Assembly: GCA_005799205.1 (NCBI GenBank)
Contig: SYHM01000006.1
Coordinates: 1 to 27,527 of the forward strand
DNA from: Planctomycetia bacterium
GTDB lineage: Bacteria > Planctomycetota > Phycisphaerae > Phycisphaerales > SM1A02
DNA: 27,527 nt
Direction of reading: 5' to 3'
In this document: positions 7,737 through 15,461 of the stretch, piece after piece
Numbering within the stretch: the first letter of the stretch is position 1
Layout: each line of letters begins with the position of its first letter
The notes under the pieces: generated by a model
Told to the model about the DNA's origin: nothing
What the model saw: only the letters and a program-made list of their open reading frames with translations
Database searches by the model: none
Position numbers and translations under genes: made by a program

Positions 7737-7783
7737 TCGATCCGTTTCAGTCTTTCACTCCATATCGCACCGAAGGAACTCTC

Positions 7784-9067
7784 ATGACTCAGCATTTCAC
7801 TCCCCGTCGTGTTTCACTCGCATACTCCGGAGGTCTCGACACCTCCTGCATCATCCCGTGGCTCGTCGAGAAGTATGGCTGCGAAGTCATCGCCGTTGTC
7901 GCTGATGTTGGACAGGGTTCGCGCGAACTCGAGGGAATCGAGGAGAAGGCGATTCGATCTGGGGCGACGAAGTGCGTCATCAAAGACCTCCGGCACGCAT
8001 TTCTCAACGAGTTCGCTTTTCCGATGGCAGTGACTGGATCGGTCTACGAAGGGCGATACCTGCTTGGCACCTCGATCGCGCGACCGATCATCGCTCGCGC
8101 GCAAGTCGAGGTGGCACTTGCCGAGGGATGCGATGCACTCAGCCACGGCTGCACTGGCAAAGGAAATGATCAGGTCCGATTCGAGTTCACATTCGCTGCG
8201 CTCGCGCCGCATCTGCCGGTCATCGCGCCGTGGCGAATCTGGACTCTCAAGAGTCGTGAGGCCATGCTCGACTACCTCAAGGTGCGCAACATTCCATGCG
8301 CCGCGAGCGCCGAGAAGATCTACTCACGCGATGCAAACATGTGGCATATCTCTCACGAAGGTGGCGACCTCGAAGACCCATGGAAGGCTCCTCCAGAGGA
8401 TGTGTGGATGCTCACCTGCGATCCAGCCCGCGCTCCAGATGCTGGCGCTGAAGTCACACTGTCATTTCGCGCAGGGTTCCCGACAGCGATCGATGGGGTA
8501 CCGATGGATTCAGTCACCATTCTCGAAACCCTAAATCGGATCGGCGGAGTCCATGGCGTGGGCCGCGTTGATCTTGTCGAAAACCGACTCGTTGGAATGA
8601 AGAGCCGCGGCGCCTACGAAACACCTGGCGGCACCATTCTTCTCGAGGCACTTAACGGGCTTGAGCAATTGTGCTACGACCGCGAGACCTTGCAATGGCG
8701 CCAGCAGGTTGCACTGCAGTTTGCGCGCATCGTCTACGAAGGAACATGGTTCACTCCACTGCGCGAAACGCTCTGGGAAGGAATCAAGAAGGCTGCGTCA
8801 GTGCTCGACGGCGACGTGCGCGTTCGCCTGTACAAGGGAACAGCGACGGTGGCAGGGCGACGAAGCCCCAATTCGCTGTACAACCAAGAGTTCGCCACCT
8901 TCGGAGTCGACGAGGTCTACGACCAGACGCACGCTGAAGGCTTCATTAGGCTCTTCTCGCTTCCGACGCGCATCCGTGCGCTTCGCGATGCGAGCGGCAA
9001 GGCGCCCGCTTCGACACGCGGCTGTGCAAAACCATCGGCGGCTCCCGCCCCACAGGTCGCGCGATGA
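7784..9067 (+). CDS. argG: Argininosuccinate synthase
   Basis: This enzyme couples citrulline to aspartate using ATP. The ATP-binding P-loop SLAYSGGLDTSCIIPWL is at residues about 11-27, followed by AVVADVGQG, YLLGTSIARPIIAR, HGCTGKGNDQVRFE and NRLVGMKSRGAYETPGG. At 427 residues it is ~20 longer than the common form; the extra residues are a C-terminal Ala/Pro-rich tail. ATG 7784 is preceded by AAGGAA at 7 nt. The stop overlaps the argH start (ATGA at 9064-9067). Confidence 0.96.
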   Translation: MTQHFTPRRVSLAYSGGLDTSCIIPWLVEKYGCEVIAVVADVGQGSRELEGIEEKAIRSGATKCVIKDLRHAFLNEFAFPMAVTGSVYEGRYLLGTSIARPIIARAQVEVALAEGCDALSHGCTGKGNDQVRFEFTFAALAPHLPVIAPWRIWTLKSREAMLDYLKVRNIPCAASAEKIYSRDANMWHISHEGGDLEDPWKAPPEDVWMLTCDPARAPDAGAEVTLSFRAGFPTAIDGVPMDSVTILETLNRIGGVHGVGRVDLVENRLVGMKSRGAYETPGGTILLEALNGLEQLCYDRETLQWRQQVALQFARIVYEGTWFTPLRETLWEGIKKAASVLDGDVRVRLYKGTATVAGRRSPNSLYNQEFATFGVDEVYDQTHAEGFIRLFSLPTRIRALRDASGKAPASTRGCAKPSAAPAPQVAR

Positions 9068-10971
9068 GCGTGACCTGGGCCGGACGGTTCACCGAAGAAG
9101 CAGACCCGCTCTTTCGTGAGTTCAACGACTCGCTGTCGTTCGATCGCACCCTCTTTCGACAGGACATCGAAGGAAGCGTCGCGTGGGCTCGAGCGCTTGG
9201 GCGCGCCGATGTGCTCACCGCCTCAGAGACTTCGCAGCTCGTCACTGCGCTCGATGAGGTGCTTCGCGCAGGCGAGTCTGATGAGACGCTGCTCGCGAAC
9301 GCCACAGACGAGGACGTGCATTCTTGGGTCGAGCGCGAACTCGTGGCGCGAGTCGGATCGCTCGGGAAGAAGTTGCACACTGGTCGAAGCCGCAACGATC
9401 AGGTTGCGACCGACCTGAGGCTCTGGACGCGAAGCCAATTGGCTGCTCGTCAAGCCGAACTCGACGACGTCATTCGAAGCCTCCTGTCGCTCGCGGACCG
9501 TGAGTGCGCGACTGTTTTTCCTGGATACACACATCTGCAGCGTGCGCAGCCAATTCTTTTCGCTCACTGGTGCATGGCGTACGTCCAAATGCTCTCGAGG
9601 GACCGATCCCGCTTCGCTGATGCGGCACGCCGCGCCAATCAATGCCCGCTCGGTTCTGGCGCCCTCGCAGGAACCGCGTACGCGATCGACCGGGTTGCGC
9701 TTGCACGCGACCTCGGCTTTGCTGCGCCGACTGCGAACTCGCTCGACGCAGTCAGTGACCGAGACTTCGTCGTTGAATCACTCGCGGCGAGCGCGCTCGC
9801 GTCGGTCCACCTGTCGCGACTCGCCGAAGACCTCATTTTCTATTCGACCGGCGAAGCAGGACTCATTGAACTCTCCGACTCGGTCACGAGCGGATCGAGC
9901 TTGATGCCGCAGAAAAAGAACCCAGACGCGCTTGAGCTCATTCGTGGCAAGTCTGGCCGTCAAATCGCAAACCTCGTCGGCATCCTGACGGTGCTGAAGG
10001 GATTACCACTCGCTTACAACAAGGACTTGCAGGAAGACAAGGAACCACTCTTCGACGCGATGAAACATCTCTCGTTGAGTTTGCGGATGATTCCGGCAGT
10101 TCTCGACGGACTCATCGTCCACCGAGAACGAGCGCGCGCAGCTGCAGGTGGCGGATATTCAAACGCAACCGAGCTCGCCGACTACCTCGTCGGACAGGGG
10201 ATCCCATTTCGTGAAGCGCACCACTCAGCGGGGCGCCTTGTTCGAGCTGCGATTCTCGAGTCGAAGCCGCTTGAAGAGTTGACAGTCGGTCAGATGCAAG
10301 CCGTTGAGCCGCGAATCGGCGCCGATGTGTTTGTTGCCCTGACCGTCGACAGCGCGGTCGCCAAGCGCAATGTGCTCGGCGGGACTGCCCGTGGACAGGT
10401 CGTCGCATCGGTTGAGTCGGCGCGCGAGCAAGTCGCCCCCAAGCACTCATCACGTGACCAGAACACCGAGGAGGCAAGCCAGGGCGAACTTGCGTTCACG
10501 ATTCGCGAAGCACACATCAACGACCTCGACGCGATCTGCGCGATCGTCGAACATTGGGCAAGGCAGGGTGAGCATCTCCCCCGCTCTCGCGACGAGATTC
10601 TTGAGTCACTGTCCGAGTTCGCGGTCGCCGTGCGTGGCGATCGTGTGGTCGGGTGCGGCTCACTATGGATCTATACGCCGCAGGTTGCAGAGATTCGATC
10701 GCTTGGCGTCGCGCCAGGGCAGAAGGGTGGCGGGCTAGGAACATCACTCACCAGGTACTTCGTCGATTGGGCTGGCGATCTTGGCATCCCAAAGGTCTTC
10801 GTGCTCACTCGCGTGCCAGAATTTTTCGGGCGGTGTGGATTCAAGAGCGTGAGCGTGAGCACGCTGCCAGAAAAGGTCCTCAAGGACTGCGCCAACTGTC
10901 CGCGAAACAACGCGTGCGATGAAGTCGCGATGACCATTGACACCGGTGCGCTTCCCGTTGGTGCGCCGTGA
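9064..10971 (+). CDS. argH(A): Fused argininosuccinate lyase / N-acetylglutamate synthase, ArgH(A)
   Basis: Residues 1 to about 455 are argininosuccinate lyase, the last step to arginine: LHTGRSRNDQVATDLRLW, GYTHLQRAQP (about 154-163) and the signature GSSLMPQKKNPD (about 277-288). After a polar linker (about 456-475), residues ~476-620 form a GNAT acetyltransferase of the short ArgA type. It has the acetyl-CoA loop GVAPGQKGGGLGTSL, VPEFFGRCGF, and a cysteine cluster C609-x2-C612-x5-C618 with CDEVAM as in such synthases. The total is 635 residues, against ~460 for a stand-alone lyase. This fusion is known as ArgH(A) from Moritella and Vibrio relatives. The acetyltransferase would supply N-acetylglutamate for the first step. 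No frameshift separates the two parts. GTGA overlaps argJ. Confidence 0.93.
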   Translation: MSVTWAGRFTEEADPLFREFNDSLSFDRTLFRQDIEGSVAWARALGRADVLTASETSQLVTALDEVLRAGESDETLLANATDEDVHSWVERELVARVGSLGKKLHTGRSRNDQVATDLRLWTRSQLAARQAELDDVIRSLLSLADRECATVFPGYTHLQRAQPILFAHWCMAYVQMLSRDRSRFADAARRANQCPLGSGALAGTAYAIDRVALARDLGFAAPTANSLDAVSDRDFVVESLAASALASVHLSRLAEDLIFYSTGEAGLIELSDSVTSGSSLMPQKKNPDALELIRGKSGRQIANLVGILTVLKGLPLAYNKDLQEDKEPLFDAMKHLSLSLRMIPAVLDGLIVHRERARAAAGGGYSNATELADYLVGQGIPFREAHHSAGRLVRAAILESKPLEELTVGQMQAVEPRIGADVFVALTVDSAVAKRNVLGGTARGQVVASVESAREQVAPKHSSRDQNTEEASQGELAFTIREAHINDLDAICAIVEHWARQGEHLPRSRDEILESLSEFAVAVRGDRVVGCGSLWIYTPQVAEIRSLGVAPGQKGGGLGTSLTRYFVDWAGDLGIPKVFVLTRVPEFFGRCGFKSVSVSTLPEKVLKDCANCPRNNACDEVAMTIDTGALPVGAP

Positions 10972-12158
10972 CAAGCGCACCCGATTGGCCACGCGGATTT
11001 ACGAGCGGTGGAATCTCCGCTGGTATCAAGAAGCACGATGTGCCCGACCTCGCGCTCATTGTTGGAGATGCAACGCTCACCGCTGCAGCGATGTTCACAA
11101 CAAATCTCGTCTGTGCCGCCCCAGTCCAACTCTCGAAGGCGAACCTTGCTGCGTCGAGCGGACGGGTCAATGCGCTCGTCATCAACTCAGGCTGCGCCAA
11201 TGCTGCCACTGGCACTGAGGGATCTGCGCGCGCACTGCGTGTGACGCGTGCTCTCGCGGCGCATCTCAACGTCGACCCGATTGCCATTCTGACGAACTCG
11301 ACGGGGGTCATCGGCGTGCAACTTCCGGCCGACCGCATCGAGCACACCGTTCCACCACTCGTGGCATCCCTTCGCCCAGGCTCATGCGAGTCGTTCGCGC
11401 GCGCGATCATGACGACCGACACCCGTCCCAAGTGGGCGTCACGCACAATTCGATGGACCGATGGTTCGGTCGAGCACAGTTGCACCGTCACCGGCGTTGC
11501 CAAGGGAGCTGGCATGATTCACCCCAACATGGCGACGATGATCGCGGTGATTGCGACCGATGCGCCTTGCACGCCGCTCGAACTTGATCGCCACTTGCGG
11601 TGCGCGGTTGAAGGGTCATTTCATCGAATCTCAGTGGATGGCGACACAAGCACGAACGACAGCATTTTTGCGCTCGCTTCTGGGGTTGCTGCCGCCCCGC
11701 CTGCGACGCAACTTGCACAGGCGTTCAACGATGTCGCGCGTGAGCTTGCATTAATGGTTGTGCGAGACGGCGAAGGCTTCGAGCGTGGCATCGAAGTGCG
11801 CGTGCACGAGGCTCGAACCCAAGAGGATGCGCTCAAGGTCGCACGCACCATCGCGATGAGCCTGTTGGTGCGCACCGCGATCACCGGAGGCGATCCCAAC
11901 TGGGGTCGCATTCTCGCCGCGGCGGGACGCGCAGGAGTGACCTTTGATCCCAACGCGCTTCGCGTCTGCGCTGGCGGAATCGAGCTCTTCGCTCGCGGGT
12001 CCCCCCTCGCAACCGATCTCGCGGCGGTGCGCCGCGCATTCACATCAGACACGGTCGTGATCGATGTGTACCTCGCGACCGCAGATGCGTCCGATCACTT
12101 TTATTCGTGCGGCCTCACCAAGCGGTACGTCGAAATCAACGCCGACTACACAACCTAG
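10968..12158 (+). CDS. argJ: Glutamate N-acetyltransferase / ornithine acetyltransferase ArgJ
   Basis: ArgJ moves the acetyl group from N-acetylornithine back to glutamate, closing the acetyl cycle. Motifs are GFTSGGISAGIKKHDVPDLAL at the N-terminus, VINSGCANAATG, the self-cleavage site KGAGMIHPNMATMIAV (the Thr in NMAT is the nucleophile of the beta chain), TAITGGDPNWGRILAAAGR and the terminal YVEINADYTT. It is 396 residues, normal for the family. The GTG start overlaps the argH(A) stop as GTGA. With a separate acetylglutamate synthase domain upstream, ArgJ may be needed only for ornithine recycling, but whether it also uses acetyl-CoA cannot be read from the sequence. Confidence 0.95.
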   Translation: MTSAPDWPRGFTSGGISAGIKKHDVPDLALIVGDATLTAAAMFTTNLVCAAPVQLSKANLAASSGRVNALVINSGCANAATGTEGSARALRVTRALAAHLNVDPIAILTNSTGVIGVQLPADRIEHTVPPLVASLRPGSCESFARAIMTTDTRPKWASRTIRWTDGSVEHSCTVTGVAKGAGMIHPNMATMIAVIATDAPCTPLELDRHLRCAVEGSFHRISVDGDTSTNDSIFALASGVAAAPPATQLAQAFNDVARELALMVVRDGEGFERGIEVRVHEARTQEDALKVARTIAMSLLVRTAITGGDPNWGRILAAAGRAGVTFDPNALRVCAGGIELFARGSPLATDLAAVRRAFTSDTVVIDVYLATADASDHFYSCGLTKRYVEINADYTT

Positions 12159-12179
12159 TTGACTACTAGGTACCTAGGT
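12153..12179. terminator. Overlapping palindromes between convergent argJ and the - strand gene
   Basis: ACCTAGT (12153-12159), loop TGACT, ACTAGGT (12165-12171) make a 7-bp stem that includes the argJ stop TAG. It overlaps a perfect 12-bp palindrome CTAGGTACCTAG (12166-12177), which includes the stop of the opposite gene. The two stop codons are only 7 nt apart. No T-run follows on either side, so a bidirectional terminator is possible but weakly supported. Confidence 0.4.
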
Positions 12180-12627
12180 GAGTGGCGGCGAGCTGCGCTT
12201 GTGCCTGCCCAAAGAGGTTCCGCCACGGCGCGTCGAGCGATGGACCGATGACACGCAGCATCCGACGAAGCTCCGTTGGAGCGATGCTCGAGATCACCTT
12301 GTTCTGGTGCGCAAGCGCTCCGGCGATCGCTGCGCAGTACCGTAGGAAAGCCTCAAGAGCGACGGAAGGCTCGGTGCGCAAGTCGACCCGCTCGAACTCC
12401 CGCTTCGCTGAATCTTTCATCGAGATCCACGCGTCGATCGACTGCGCGGTCGTAGGAAACTGAGCGAGTACTCCCGAACTCCACGCAGCACCATCGTTCG
12501 CTGCGCACCGCGCTGCAACGAGGTCAACAGGCAGCGCCTGCGACCCGAGGATCGCCGAGAAGAGTTGCATCGCAACCGGCTTCGTCACCCCCCCGCGCGC
12601 GAAACCCATCGAATGATCAGCGTCCAC
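12166..12627 (-). CDS. Unrecognised small protein downstream of ECF sigma factor
   Basis: I do not recognise this family. The 153-residue product is Ala- and Leu-rich, looks mostly helical, and has no signal peptide, membrane segment or known motif. GTG 12627 is chosen because GGAGG lies 6 nt before it; TTG 12630 and ATG 12609 are alternatives. The start overlaps the stop of the upstream sigma-factor gene (TGA at 12619-12617), so the two are translationally coupled and probably work together. It might regulate the sigma factor, but it lacks the membrane helix or zinc motif of classic anti-sigma factors, so this is speculation. Confidence 0.75.
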   Translation of the reverse strand: MDADHSMGFARGGVTKPVAMQLFSAILGSQALPVDLVAARCAANDGAAWSSGVLAQFPTTAQSIDAWISMKDSAKREFERVDLRTEPSVALEAFLRYCAAIAGALAHQNKVISSIAPTELRRMLRVIGPSLDAPWRNLFGQAQAQLAATHLGT

Positions 12628-13327
12628 CAAGCGCCTCCATCATCGCGCGCACCTCAGCGTCCAGTTCGCTTCCGATGGCGCCGTCTTGCCGAAGAACGAC
12701 CGCAAGGGCGTTTCGAAGCGACTCCGCGACTGCGAACGCCCTCTGCCCTGCTTGACCACTGGTCAATCCGAATCGCTCGCCGAGCGGCGCATACGCGACA
12801 CCTTCGATGTGATGTGCCCAGAAAATCTCCCACTCGACCATTCGACCACGCTTCTCGAGGTCAGCCTTTGTTTCACTCATCGCCAGTTCAAGCGCTGCTA
12901 ACGCCCACGTGCGCTCGAAGAGTTGTTCAGCTTCCTGCGTCGTCTGACTCGGCTCGTTCGACTCGTCGTGGCCCGCAACACGATCCTTCGCGAACGACCG
13001 TCGTCGCTCGTGCGAATAGAGATGCAGTCCATTTCGAAGCCAACGCCGTAAGCGCGTCCCACTTTCAATCCATGACTTGAGATAGTTCTGATCCTTCAAC
13101 CGGCTCGCGAAAAAGTCATGGACAAACTCGCCAGGGTCGCAGCGAACGCTCGCGGCCAGTCCGATTGCCCCACAATACGCAGTGAGCGGCTTGAGATAAG
13201 CCCCCATGATGTATCCGTTGACCGAGAGTCTCCCTGCGTCACCTTCACTGAGTTGCTGGGCGATCCAAACGGTCCTCGTCTCTGGAAAGAACTTGGATGG
13301 AGTCGGTGGGTCTGCAGAAGGATGCAT
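12617..13327 (-). CDS. ECF-like sigma-70 family RNA polymerase sigma factor (planctomycete type)
   Basis: The 236-residue product follows the layout of a sigma-factor group abundant in Planctomycetes. The N-terminal FPETR motif (residues 14-18) is followed by a region-2-like stretch YLKPLTAYCGAIGL..GEFVHDFFASRL and a basic helix RLRRWLRNGLHLYSHERRR. Then come LFERTWALAALELAM, a region-4-like helix-turn-helix YAPLGERFGLTSGQAGQRA and the closing motif LDAEVRAMMEALGG. The match to the group is by remembered pattern, and several positions are diverged (GEFVHDFF where DLTQGFF is common). ATG 13327 puts FPETR near the N-terminus; GTG 13405 would add 26 residues, and neither has a clear Shine-Dalgarno sequence. 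It is transcribed divergently from pheS. Confidence 0.75.
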   Translation of the reverse strand: MHPSADPPTPSKFFPETRTVWIAQQLSEGDAGRLSVNGYIMGAYLKPLTAYCGAIGLAASVRCDPGEFVHDFFASRLKDQNYLKSWIESGTRLRRWLRNGLHLYSHERRRSFAKDRVAGHDESNEPSQTTQEAEQLFERTWALAALELAMSETKADLEKRGRMVEWEIFWAHHIEGVAYAPLGERFGLTSGQAGQRAFAVAESLRNALAVVLRQDGAIGSELDAEVRAMMEALGGR

Positions 13328-13740
13328 AAAAATATCTATCTGGTCCCGAGAAATGATGGGAGATGATCCGGATCGACCCCCGTGAGGGAAGTTACAAGAT
13401 TTCACCCAATGGACTATTCAGAATTGTCTATCTGTTATGTCGAGTCCTTCCAGGGTTTCGCAGGTTGGCGCATGGATCGCGGCGTGTGAGTGCTGGCGTG
13501 TGAGTGAAAGAGAGTGACAAGAGGCCGTTTCGCATACGCAGCAGATTCGGGGATTCCGACGGGGACAATTCGGAGCCGGCGCTTTCTGGGGTTGCGCTGG
13601 CTGGCAAGGCGCTTGGATTCTCGCTCCTAGTCGAGAGTCTTGGCGCCTTGCCTCGTTCTTGTCTCGCTCATACCTCGTTTCTGCTCCAGCAATGGCGCGA
13701 ATCGATTGGCGTGAATCAACCCTCTACACTCCCCTCCCCG
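13328..13740. promoter_or_regulatory. Gap between divergent sigma-factor gene and pheS
   Basis: This is about 410 nt without a firm gene. The left part (13328-13440) is AT-richer than its surroundings and holds two copies of TCTATCTG (13335-13342 and 13427-13434; CAGATAGA when read towards the sigma gene). Further right, CGTGTGAGTG occurs twice near 13484-13507, and a long hairpin spans 13605-13650. The pheS frame is open back to GTG 13504, but those 79 residues do not resemble PheS. No T-box motif, tRNA fold or convincing -35/-10 pair was found; TACACT at 13725-13730 could be a -10 element with a poor -35. Confidence 0.4.
13605..13650 (+). promoter_or_regulatory. Long hairpin in the pheS leader
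   Basis: The arms at 13605-13623 and 13632-13650 pair over 19 positions: 8 perfect pairs CAAGGCGC/GCGCCTTG at the base, then three G-U wobbles and one mismatch, ending TTCTCG/CGAGAG. The loop is CTCCTAGT. It ends 90 nt before the pheS ATG. A 38-codon ORF from GTG 13514 stops at the TAG in the loop, but it has only two Phe codons, so a classic phenylalanine attenuator is not supported. The downstream run is pyrimidine-rich but not a clear U-tract. Confidence 0.5.
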
Positions 13741-14742
13741 ATGCCATTCCTCTCAGCAGAAATTGACTCTCTGCGGCAAAACGCAGATGGAGCACTTCAA
13801 TCGACGACCTCTGGCACAGATCTCGAGGCGTGGCGAGTCAGGTACCTCGGCGCCAATGGAGAGCTCAAGTCAATCATGGCGCGACTCAAGGATGCGCCTC
13901 GCGAAGAGAAACCGCACCTTGGGAAGTGCCTGAACGAGCTCAAGGGGCACCTTGAAGAAGCGTTCGAGTCGCGCAAGCGATCAACGAGCGCGACCGCGCA
14001 AGTGCCGACCGTTGATCTCACTGAACCTGGTATTTCACTCGGCGAGGGACGCCGCCACATTCTCTCGCGAACGATTGATGAGATCGTGGATGTCTTTGCG
14101 CGAATGGGCTTTTCGGTTGCTGATGGCCCAGAAATCGAAGACGAGTGGCACAACTTCACAGCGCTCAACATTCCAGAAGGCCACCCCGCTCGCGATTCGA
14201 GCGATAACTTCTACATGGGCGAAACCGGAGGCGTCAAGCGCCTCCTGCGAACGCAGACCTCGACGGTGCAGATTCGCGCAATGGAATCACAACCACCTCC
14301 ACTCAAGGTGGTCGCAGTCGGCCGGGTCTACCGACCAGACACGCATGACGCGACGCACTTCTCAATGTTTCATCAAATCGAAGGCCTGTGCATCGACCGC
14401 GCGCTCTCATTGGTCGATCTCAAGACCGCGCTCCTTCAATTCGCCCGCTCATACTTTGGACCAGAAGCCGAAGTGCGCATGAGACCGAGCTTCTTTCCCT
14501 TCACAGAACCATCAGCCGAAGTCGATATGAAGATGCACATCCGCGGAGAGTTGCAGTGGGTCGAAATCGGAGGCTGTGGAATGGTCGATCCAGCGGTGCT
14601 CTCGGCAGTGGGAATCGACCCAGAAGTTTGGAGCGGCTACGCGTTCGGACTCGGGATCGAGCGTATCGCGATGCGCCGATACAGCATCAGCGACATTCGA
14701 TGGCTGTTTGAAAACGACGCGCGATTTCTTCGCCAGTTCTAG
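13741..14742 (+). CDS. pheS: Phenylalanyl-tRNA synthetase alpha subunit
   Basis: PheS carries the catalytic class II core of the heterotetrameric (alpha-beta)2 enzyme. The 333-residue protein starts MPFLSAEIDSLR, has the N-terminal coiled-coil region with RVRYLGANGELKSIM, then RLLRTQTSTVQIRAME, HDATHFSMFHQIEGL, MRPSFFPFTEPSAEVDM and motif 3 GYAFGLGIERIAMRRY. ATG 13741 is chosen because it gives the normal PheS N-terminus and length; the upstream open frame has no family similarity. pheT, which usually follows, is absent here. Instead the gene ends convergently against rplQ, so the beta subunit must be encoded elsewhere. Confidence 0.96.
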   Translation: MPFLSAEIDSLRQNADGALQSTTSGTDLEAWRVRYLGANGELKSIMARLKDAPREEKPHLGKCLNELKGHLEEAFESRKRSTSATAQVPTVDLTEPGISLGEGRRHILSRTIDEIVDVFARMGFSVADGPEIEDEWHNFTALNIPEGHPARDSSDNFYMGETGGVKRLLRTQTSTVQIRAMESQPPPLKVVAVGRVYRPDTHDATHFSMFHQIEGLCIDRALSLVDLKTALLQFARSYFGPEAEVRMRPSFFPFTEPSAEVDMKMHIRGELQWVEIGGCGMVDPAVLSAVGIDPEVWSGYAFGLGIERIAMRRYSISDIRWLFENDARFLRQF

Positions 14743-14763
14743 CTGGCATGAAGAAACCGCGCG
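14718..14763. terminator. Strong hairpin between convergent pheS and rplQ, likely bidirectional terminator
   Basis: Stem segments are CGCGCG (14718-14723/14758-14763), TTTCTTC/GAAGAAA (14725-14731/14750-14756) and CCAG/CTGG (14733-14736/14743-14746), 17 pairs in all with an A-C mismatch and a small internal loop. The loop TTCTAG holds the pheS stop codon. For the - strand the hairpin starts 14 nt after the rplQ stop and is followed by TCGTTTTC, a short U-run. For the + strand the following sequence is less U-rich. It most probably ends the ribosomal operon. Confidence 0.7.
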
Positions 14764-14777
14764 TCGTATGTGACTCC

Positions 14778-15395
14778 TTACTCAGCGGACGATTCGGTGC
14801 CCGCAGTCGCTGCACCCTTCCCTGACTCTTTTCGAATCTTGGCGGCGAACGCCGAGCGACGATCTGCTGTTGTGCGACGGCCTGAAGTTCCGCCGGAGAC
14901 CTGCGATCCCCCCTCGCGGCCAACCAACTGCAACACCACGAGGTTCGAGGCATCACCGATGCGCCGTCGATCCAACTTGACGATGCGCGTGTAGCCACCG
15001 GGACGGTCAGCAAAGAGAGGTGCAACGCGCGTCATCAGGTGGTGAACCAACTTCGGCGCCTTGCGCAACTCTCCGAAGCGATTGAACTCAATCTCGCTCG
15101 CTGCAGGCAGCGTCCAATATGCACTCTGCTTGCGCTCCTCCTTCACCTTTGGATCAGCAACCCACGCAAAGACCGCACGGTCGGTCAGTCGGCTCTGAAG
15201 GAGCCGGCGTGATGCCAGAGTGCGGTGACGTGCGATCGTGATCAGGCGCTCGACGTAGGGCCTGACGGCCTTTGCCTTCGTAAGCGTCGTGACGATTTCG
15301 CCATGCTCAAAGAGTCCGGCAGCAAGATTGCGCAGCATCGCACGGCGATGATCGCTTTCCAGACAGAGTTGTTTACCTGCGATGCGATGTCTCAT
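14778..15395 (-). CDS. rplQ: Ribosomal protein bL17, enlarged
   Basis: bL17 lies at the rim of the 50S exit tunnel. The start MRHRIAGKQLCLESDHRRAM, then LRNLAAGLFEHGEIVTTLTKAKAVRPYVERLI and ADRPGGYTRIVKLDRRRIGD, are clear family motifs. The protein is 205 residues against ~120-130 usual. About 38 residues (roughly 76-113, with WVADPKVKEERKQ and FNRFGELRKAPK) are inserted where E. coli has a short helix, and a Ser/Thr/Gly-rich tail of ~40 residues follows the core. AAAGGAGT precedes the ATG. It is the last gene of the ribosomal operon, 66 nt after rpoA. Confidence 0.94.
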   Translation of the reverse strand: MRHRIAGKQLCLESDHRRAMLRNLAAGLFEHGEIVTTLTKAKAVRPYVERLITIARHRTLASRRLLQSRLTDRAVFAWVADPKVKEERKQSAYWTLPAASEIEFNRFGELRKAPKLVHHLMTRVAPLFADRPGGYTRIVKLDRRRIGDASNLVVLQLVGREGGSQVSGGTSGRRTTADRRSAFAAKIRKESGKGAATAGTESSAE

Positions 15396-15461
15396 GTCTC
15401 AATACTCCTTTGGTCCAATGACCGTTCCAATGTTCATCTCAACGGGAGCCGCGCAACTCGC

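Noticed and set aside
13504..13740. 79-residue N-terminal extension of pheS from GTG 13504
   Set aside because: The normal PheS N-terminus begins at ATG 13741; the extension has no similarity to PheS and contains the leader hairpin.
13406..13740. T-box riboswitch or tRNA gene upstream of pheS
   Set aside because: No T-box core, no specifier-loop pattern and no TpsiC-like arm were found.
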